Below, one piece after another: positions 22,301 to 31,300 of a stretch of 64,000 nucleotides of DNA (position 1 is its first letter; each line of letters begins with the position of its first letter). Where the stretch lies: the NCBI GenBank assembly GCA_949987565.1, contig OX465115.1:2933959-2997958 (forward strand), in the 5' to 3' direction. A model generated the notes under the pieces. That model saw nothing but the letters and a program-made list of their open reading frames with translations. It ran no database searches and was not told the DNA's origin. Both the position numbers and the translations under genes were made by a program. The DNA comes from Luidia sarsii. Taxonomy: Eukaryota; Echinodermata; Asteroidea; Paxillosida; Luidiidae.

Positions 22301-25300
22301 CAGGGCGACGGCGAGTACTTTGACGAGCTGAAGGCCCAGATGGCTGACCAGGCGCAGGTGAGCTCAGACAATCGGGGAGAGATAAAGACTCGGAGGAAAG
22401 ACCAAAAGGGAAGGGAAAAAAGGGGGGTGACCAAGCGCAGGTGAGCTCAGACAATCGGGGAAAGAAAAAGACTCGGAGGAAAGACCAAAAGGGAAGGGAA
22501 AAAAGGGCTGACCAAGCGCAGGTGAGCTCAGACAATCGGGGAAAGAAAAAGACTCGAAGGAAAGACCAAAAGGGAAGGGGAAAAAGGGGGGTGACCAGGT
22601 GCAGGTGAGCTCAGACAATCGGGGAAAGAAAAAGACTCGGAGGAAAGACCAAAAGGGAAGGGAAAAAAGGGGGGTGACCGGGCGCAGGTGAGCTCAGACA
22701 ATCGGGGAAAAAAAGACTCGAAGGAAAGACCAAAAGGGAAGGGAAAAAAGGGGGGTGACCAGGTGCAGGTGAGCTCAGACAATCGGGGAAAAAAAGACTC
22801 GGAGGAAAGATCAAAAAGGAAGGGAAAAAAGCCAGATATCCATCTCGTCTGCACATTTAGCGGATAGCAAGCAGCGTATGATGTCATAATTGTCATGTAT
22901 TCATTGCACTAACCGTATTTGTTCACTTGGGAAAACCTTTCTAATCTTGTATTTCTTCATGTTGACTGGCTTCAAATTGTATTGTCATACTGTTTGATAT
23001 GTGTATCACCAAATTGAAGCTTCTGTTATGTATTGTATTCTTTTTCGGATTCAAGGAAAAACTGACTGGGAACTTTTAAACAATCTTGAAAAATGGCAAA
23101 GGAAACTTTGACTGGACCAGGGCTTTAACCCTGTGACCTCTGGTTTGGCGTACCAGCCCTCTTACCATCTGAGCTATCCAGCCCTTAGATGGTGGCCTTC
23201 CCAAATAGTCGACTAGTCTTTGTTTTTTGTGTGATTCAGTTGAATCGAGCGGAGTTTGAGGATCTGAACGATGAGCTGAGGACCCAGTATGAAGGCTTCC
23301 GTCCCGGACTGTATGTCAGAGTTGAGGTGGGTGTTCTTAACTGGACCCAATTTCATAGAGCCGCTTAAAGCCCCTACACAGCATTGGTAAGATCGAAAAA
23401 CAGAAATGTTCACAGATTTACATGTTAAAAACTTATACAGTGTGAAGATGGTTATAGTAGAAACCTCGCACTGAAATATTTCTGCCTAAAATGTTGTATT
23501 TTGGGAGAAAAGAGTAAAAGAAATAGTTTATGTCTCATCGAGCTCTAAACTATTTTTCGGAACAGTACGGCGTTGAATGCTGCATTTACGCGAAACAAAT
23601 GAAGCGGTTTCCACGATTTTCTCGATACTCGGTTGGCGGATTGAGTTGAAATTTTCACAGGTGTGCTATTTCATGCACAATGTTGGATCAGACAACGTAT
23701 GGATGCTATTCTTTGACCTCGACCAATGTTGTGTAGGGGCTTTAAGCATGAAAATCTGCGAAAATGTGAAAAGACTTCATTGTTTAAACAGGATTACAAA
23801 GCACACTACGATGTGATTTCAATTGCTTCTGACTTGAATTCCACTATTCTTTACTGAATTGCATAAATTGAGGTTTGGGTTGTCAAAGTTGTGAATCGTG
23901 ACATTTTGTGATTAAGGAATGGTTGGTGCCAAAGCTGCTCTCTGAAAATGGCCCCTGGAATAACTGCAATAACAGTACATGTATCTGCCAGAAAGGCGCT
24001 CATTGGCTCTTGAAGAAGAAGACAGTTGGGATTGTGAAGTTTGGGAGTGGGCCTGTCTTGTACGGGTGTGTTTTTAAGCGTGTCTCGAATATCGCAATGG
24101 GTGGAGACGATTTAACAGTCGGCAGGAGTTGGTTCCAAAGTCGGGGCTGATGCTGCTGAAAAGGACCTTTTTTCACCTAGACGAAGAGTAGATGTCCAGG
24201 GCTCATGTCGCCTCATGATTTCCCTGGTTCTCTTTCCCGCAGATTGCCGGAGTTCCCTGCGAGTTTGTGACCAACTTCGACGCCACCTACCCTCTCATCC
24301 TGGGCGGCTTGCTCAGCAGCGAAGACAACATTGGCTATGTCCAGGTAAAGAGTTTCACCGGAACTGGGGACCGAGTCCGATTTGACGGTCTGCGCAGCGG
24401 ATTCGGGATGTAGAATCTTTTCCCACCGACTCCGTGTGCATTAATTCCTTTCCGAGAATGAGGGTGGAAAGAGCTGGTAACTTAATATGAGCACCGATTC
24501 AAGATTTTTTTTAAAGTACGAGCCCCTGGAAAGAAAATGCAAAGACACTGTGCCAAGAGACAGAAAGAGAAGGGAGGGAGAGAGGGCTGGGAAGATAAAC
24601 TGACAGAGTAGACACGGATGGGGGGATGGGTGAGGCCATGAGAGTGGCAGAGAACAAGGGAGGGACAGAGAGAGCTGGTTGCACAGTCATCCATGGCACC
24701 CCAACATGGTGGACAGGCATGGGGGCTGGGTGAGTCCATGAGAGTGGCAGAGAACAAGGAGGGATGGAGAGAGCTGGTTGCACAGTCATCCATGGCACCC
24801 CAACGTGGTGGACAGGCATGGGGGCTGGGTGAGGCCATGAGAGTGGCAGAGAACAAGGAGGGATGGAGAGAGCTGGTTGCACGGTCATCCATGGCACCCC
24901 AACATGGTGGACAGGCATGGGGGCTGGGTGAGGCCATGAGAGTGGCAGAGAACAAGGAGGGATGGAGAGAGCTGGTTGCACGGTCATCCATGGCACCCCA
25001 ACATGGTGGACAGGCATGGGGGCTGGGTGAGGCCATGAGAGTGGCAGAGAACAAGGAGGGATGGAGAGAGCTGGTTGCACGGTCATCCATGGCACCCCAA
25101 CAGGGTGGACAGGCATGGGGGCTGGGTGAGGCCATGAGAGTGGCAGAGAACAAGGAGGGATGGAGAGAGCTGGTTGCACAGTCATCCATGGCACCCCAAC
25201 ATGGTGGACAGGCATGGGGGCTGGGTGAGTCCATGAGAGTGGCAGAGAACAAGGAGGGATGGAGAGAGCTGGTTGCACGGTCATCCATGGCATCCCAACA

Positions 25301-28300
25301 GGGTGGACAGGCATGGGGGCTGGGTGAGGCCATGAGAGTGGCAGAGAACAAGGAGGGATGGAGAGAGCTGGTTGCACGGTCATCCATGGCATCCCAACAG
25401 GGTGGACAGGCATGGGGGCTGGGTGAGGCCATGAGAGTGGCAGAGAACAAGGAGGGATGGAGAGAGCTGGTTGCACGGTCATCCATGGCACCACAAGGTG
25501 GTGGACAGGCATGGGGGATGGGTGAGACCATGAGGGTGGCAGAGAACAAGGAGGGATGGAGAGAGCTGGTTGCACGGTCATCCATGGCACCCCAACATGG
25601 TGGACAGGCATGGGGGCTGGGTGAGACCATGAGGGTGGCAGAGAACAAGGAGGGATGGAGAGAGCTGGTTGCACGGTCATTCATGGCATCCCAACAGGGT
25701 GGACAGGCATGGGGGCTGGGTGAGTCCATGAGAGTGGCAGAGAACAAGGGAGGGATGGAGAGAGCTGGTTGCACGGTCATCCATGGCACCTTCCCAAAGT
25801 CTTCTAGACTAAGGGGAGGGAGGGATAGGATTTGATAGGAAAGGAATTTTTTTTTTAATTCTTCTTTGCCGTCCTTTTCTCCGCAGATGAGGCTGAAGAA
25901 GCACCGTTGGCACGGCCGCATCCTCAAGACCCGAGACCCACTCATCTTCTCGGTGGGCTGGCGACGGTTCCAGACCATCCCACTCTACTGCATGCAGGAC
26001 CACAACATGAGGACCCGACTACTCAAGTACACACCGGAGCACCTGCACTGCACCGCCTGCATATGGGGTCAGGGAACCAGACCAGTCACTCTCGCCCTCA
26101 GCGCTGTCCCCTCTCTCTCTAATGTGTCACTGCTCGATTTTCTCGAAAGTTCGAGGGCCCGACGTTTTTTATCATAGCAGGACCTTTCTCAAAGGCAAAG
26201 TGCTAATATCTAGCACTGCTAGATATTACTTATTCGCTCTTCGTAGAAGATTTGATCTGCAATAAGGAGATTGAAATTCAATACTGACTCTTAGAATTCA
26301 GAGAACAAACCGAGTTTTGGTATTTTGAAGTTTCAGATTGTGATGAGTAAGAACGAAATGATGACCACTCTTTACAATGGTATATTTGTATTTTTGATCT
26401 TACCTTTTTTTTACAGGACCAATTACACCTCAGGGGACTGGAGTTTTGGCTGTGCAGTCAATTGCTGGAAGAAATGTAAGAAAATTCTTGTCAAAATTCA
26501 TTTCAAAATATATGAAATTCAGATATTTTTAATTTTTATATGAAGCTATGGTTTACTTGCAGTGTGTCCATTAAGATGTCTACTTACCCTTGGGATTAAT
26601 AACTTTTACCCATTTTGGACTTCTTGGAGCTGGGTTTCCTGATTGCCACCACAGGGGTCATCCTAGACTTGGACAAGTCCCTTCAACATCATCCAAACTT
26701 TTGAACAAAGCTTTACTTTACAACAGCATAGTTTGCATTCAGATAGCTACTTTCCTTTTTGGATAATAACTTGTTTTTTCATTTTTTTTCTTTTTGGGGA
26801 CTGCTTGCAGCCGGGTTTCCGGATTGCAGCCACAGGGGTCATCCTAGACTTGGACAAGTCCCTTCAACATCATCCAAACTTTTGAACAAAGCTTTACTTT
26901 ACAACAGCATAGTTTGCATTCAGATGTCTACTTTCCTTTTGGGATAATAACTTTTTTTCATTTTTTTCTTTTTGGGGACTGCTTGCAGCCGGGTTTCCGG
27001 ATTGCTGCCACAGGGGTCATCCTAGACTTGGACAAGTCCCTCAACGTCGTCAAAAAACTGAAGCTAGTCGGCACGCCCAACAAGATTCACAAGCACACGG
27101 CATTCATCAACGTGAGTTGATTTTATTTGTGTGGGAAGCTCACAGAAGAATTGCATGACAGTTTGTGTTCGTAGGCCTTGAAAAATTGATGCAGCAGTTC
27201 TCACAACAGGTTTTTCTCAAATTCCCTCTTAAAGCCCCTACACAACATTGGTAAGATCGAAAAAGAGAAATGTTCACAGATTTACATGAAACTTATACAG
27301 TTTGAAGATGGTTATAGTAGAAACCTCGCACTGAAATACTTCTGCCTAAAATGTTGTTTTTTAGGAGAAAAGAGTAAAATAAATACTTTACGTCTCACCG
27401 AGATCAAAACTATTTTTCGGAACAGTACGGCGATGAATCCTACATTTTCATAAAACAAATGAAGCAGTTTTCAAGATTTTCTTCAGACTCGGTTGGCAGA
27501 TTGAGCTGAAATTTTCACAGGTGTACTATTTCATGCATATGTTGGATCAGACATCGTATGGGTGCTATTCTTTGACCTCGACCAATGTTGTGTAGGGGCT
27601 TTAAGCATGAAAATCTGCGAAAATGTGAAAAGACTTCATTGTTTAAACAGGATTACAAAGCACACTATGATGTGATTTCCATTGCTTCTGACTTGAATTC
27701 CACTATTCTTTACTGAATAGCATAAAGTGAGGTTTGGGTTGGCAAAGTTGTGAATCGTGACATTTTGTGATTAAGGAAAGGTTGGTTCCAAAGCTGCTCT
27801 ATGAAAATGGCCCCTGGAATAACTGCAATAACAGTATCTGCCAGAAGGGGCTTTAAACGACATCACACTATGCTTGGTTGTACACGCATTGTCATGTCAT
27901 CACAATATCACAATATACCATAGCCGAGAATGTATGTTCAAATCGTGGTCGTCGCGTTCCTCCGTCGTAGGGCATGTTCAACACGCCGCTGGAGGTGGCG
28001 CGCTTTGAGGGTGCTTCCATACGCACCGTCAGCGGCATCCGCGGCCAGATCAAGAAGGCGCTGAGGACTCCAGAGGGCGCTTTCCGGGCCACCTTTGAGG
28101 ACAAAATACTGAAGAGCGGTAAGTCTCGAACAGTGGGACTTGGATCCTTCTTTTGTCCTCACTCCTCCACACTTCTCTCTTTGATCTTTCCCCCTCTTCT
28201 CACTAATCCCTACCCTACTCCTTGCCCTTCCCTTTGATCTAACCCTACCAGCTTTACTCTTTGTCCTTTGTTTCTCATCCATGTCCTATTCACTCTCTTC

Positions 28301-31300
28301 CCCCTTCCTTCGTGTACATGTATCTGTTTTGTCCTTGTCACTCTGCCTTTGAGAAAGGTCCTGCTAGGATTGAAACTTCAGGCCCACTAAATTTTGAGAT
28401 TTGCATTTTGGTAATCTTAGTCAGTAAGCAGTTTGCAACATTTTTGTATATCACTTCAAAACAAAAACTGTTACATCAAAGCTAAAAGCTTGGCTGGCAT
28501 GGCGCCCCGATAGCAACCAGTGCTGTGCTCTTAATTTCTTACGTTTTACATTTAATTACGGTAATTTTAGTCAGTAAGCAGTTTACATGTGTATGTTTAA
28601 AAAAACGAGCATGAAAACCTTCAAATCTCGGCAGACATCATCTTCCTGAGAACCTGGGTCCCGATCGAGATCCCCAAGTTCTACAACCCGGTCACCACCC
28701 TGCTGCTTCCCAAAGACGAGAAGGACACGTGGACGGGCATGCGGACCGTGGGCCAGCTGAGGAAGGAGAGGAACCTGAAGGTGGAGGTCAACCAGGACTC
28801 CCTCTATAAGGTATCGTCAGGGAGGGGAGAGTCTGAGGAGCAGGGATGTAAGACCTCTGAAAATTTCCAGATTTCCAGAAATGCCGTGATTATTGTAATT
28901 TTTTTTTTTTTTTTTTTATTTTTTTTTTAAATTTAAGGTCAAACAGGTATTTCAAACTGCTCATTGTTAGCTTTTAAAACCCTAAAAACTGAAGGGCGCC
29001 TGCACCCCTCACGTGAATGTCCTGGTTGCGTAAGCGCTTACTCGCAGTTGCAACTCTCGGTCGCGTAAGCGCTCACTCCGGGTTGCACAATTTATTGGCC
29101 TTCGGTGATTGTCAGGAAATGACTTTGTCGGTCGCTTGCATCCCCCGGAGGAGTGAACTCAGTGAACTCAAACAGTTGGGACCCGGGTCTTGCCTGGAAT
29201 ACTGTGGGTCTGGTGCGGCCACCACTCATTTGCCCAAGAGTTGAGTTGAATTGTGGCTGTGCGATGTCGATATTCCCTGAGCCGCAAATCGGAAAGGAAA
29301 TGAGTCTACAGCACTGTAATATGTGCGTGTGAATTTAGAAGCATGCTGTGATGAATGTGCAAGGAAACATCCTTTGCTCATGCTCAGGGGCTATTCTGCT
29401 TTTTTTTTCAAGCAGGATTTTTTAACCCCCCGAAGTGGCAAGTTTTGGAGACGGAATACTCGAAATGGCTGCTTTCACATTGCCGACATTTTTCAAGCAT
29501 GATTTTTTAACCCCCCAAAGTGGCAAGTTTTGGAGACGGAATACCCGAAATGGCTGCTTTCACATTGCCGACATTTTTCAAGCATGATTTTTTAACCCCC
29601 CGAAGTGGCAAGTTTTGGAGACGGAATACCCGAAATGGCTGCTTTCACATTGCCGCTGCTTTCACATTTTTTTTTCTCCAGCCGGTGGAGCGGAAGCCGC
29701 GCATCTTCAACCCGCTGCGCGTCCCCAAGTCCCTCCAGAGGGCGCTGCCCTTCAAGGACAAGCCCAAGACGGAGAAGACGAGGAAACGCCGTAGGGCGGG
29801 GGGCAAGGACTTCCGCGCCGTGGTCCTGGAACCGGAGGAGAAGAAGGTAAAGTTTGGGGGCTACCTAGGGGGATGGGGGATGAGGAGTGGGGGGGGGGGT
29901 TCAAATCCCACCCGATGCCTTTATGTAGCAGGCATGCAACTTTTCCGCAAATTCACGGATTTCCGCGTTTTTTTTATTCGGCCGTAAAAATAAAAAAATT
30001 AAAAAAATAAATAAAAAAAATAAAAAATTAAGATTTAATTTTAAAAAAAAATTATAAAAAAAAATGCATCTGGATATTTCTTCTCCCCTAACTATTATTT
30101 AAAACACATGCTGAGATCAGGTTAAAAACTTTGATGTTTACTTTTCATTTTGTGTAAAAAAAAAAATCAATTTTCTAAGTGTATTCCTTGAAAAAGGTTA
30201 AAATCTGTCACTCAGCTTAACCACTTCGCGCCGGGACCTCCGAATCCGGAGGTCAATTGGATTGCCTTTGCAACGGGGCCCTCCGAATCCGGGCACCACT
30301 ATTGTCCACATTCTAAACAAAGACTCTTTTCAGCTTAGAACAAAGCATTATGAATCAGTACAAAGACCCTTTTTGACGCACGTTGCCACATGAATTGCAA
30401 GATTAGCAGCAGTAATTGTGCAATTCTGGGACTTTTACTGTGGAGGATCGAGGGATACCGCGCTGCAGCTGAAAGCACGCGGGGGACATTGTCTTTGCAT
30501 GCCACACAGCCCAACGGTCGTCGGTCTGGCATTGGAATTCCCCCCACATTCTTTACCGTAATCTGTACGCTCGTTTGTGGCCGACCAACTCGAAGATTTG
30601 ACTGCCTGGAGTGGAGGCTGGAGTCTGCGGTCAGGGATTGTCAGCAGCGTACACGAACCCACACACACATGTCCGTTACGGTCCATTGACGACGCACAAA
30701 GGGCCCTTTTTCGAACGGATAATCTCTTGACAAAGGCCACAACGACGTCCGAATTGTGCCAGGTTTTACTCTCTTGTACCCATAGTATACCCTTATTGAT
30801 TTATTTCACAGAAATATATTGTTCCGATTGTTTTAGCAAGATTTTAAAATGATGCATTGTTCAAAAACCCCCGTATGGCGGTCATCGGCGCTGAAAACCC
30901 CCCCGGCGCGAAGTGGTTAAAGTCATAAGTTGTCACAAACTGCTCAGAATGCACCACAGAGCATCTAGAATCCAAAATTTTCCCGGGCCCTTAAGCGGCC
31001 CCAGACCAAACGCCCTAAGGGCTTCGTGCTTCGCGCTCGCAGTTTCATTCGGACATTTTCCTCTTTTTTTTACAATTGAAGAGTTGCATGCCTGATGTAG
31101 GAGTACATGTAGATTCTGAACTGGGCTCCATCCTGATCCGTGAGCAGTACGGGGCCAATTTCAACGAGCCGCTTTAAATAAAAATTGATGAAGCACACAA
31201 AATCACATTTCTTTTACTAGATCAGCTGGTTGGTTTTTATTCTCTTTTTTACAACTCTAATTATCTATTTGTAATGTAATATCATGTATGAATCTAGCAT

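Noticed and set aside
24482..25978. Frames of 498, 389 and 380 codons on both strands
   Set aside because: They arise because the 99-bp repeat unit is a multiple of three and lacks stops. The region is a BMS1 intron.
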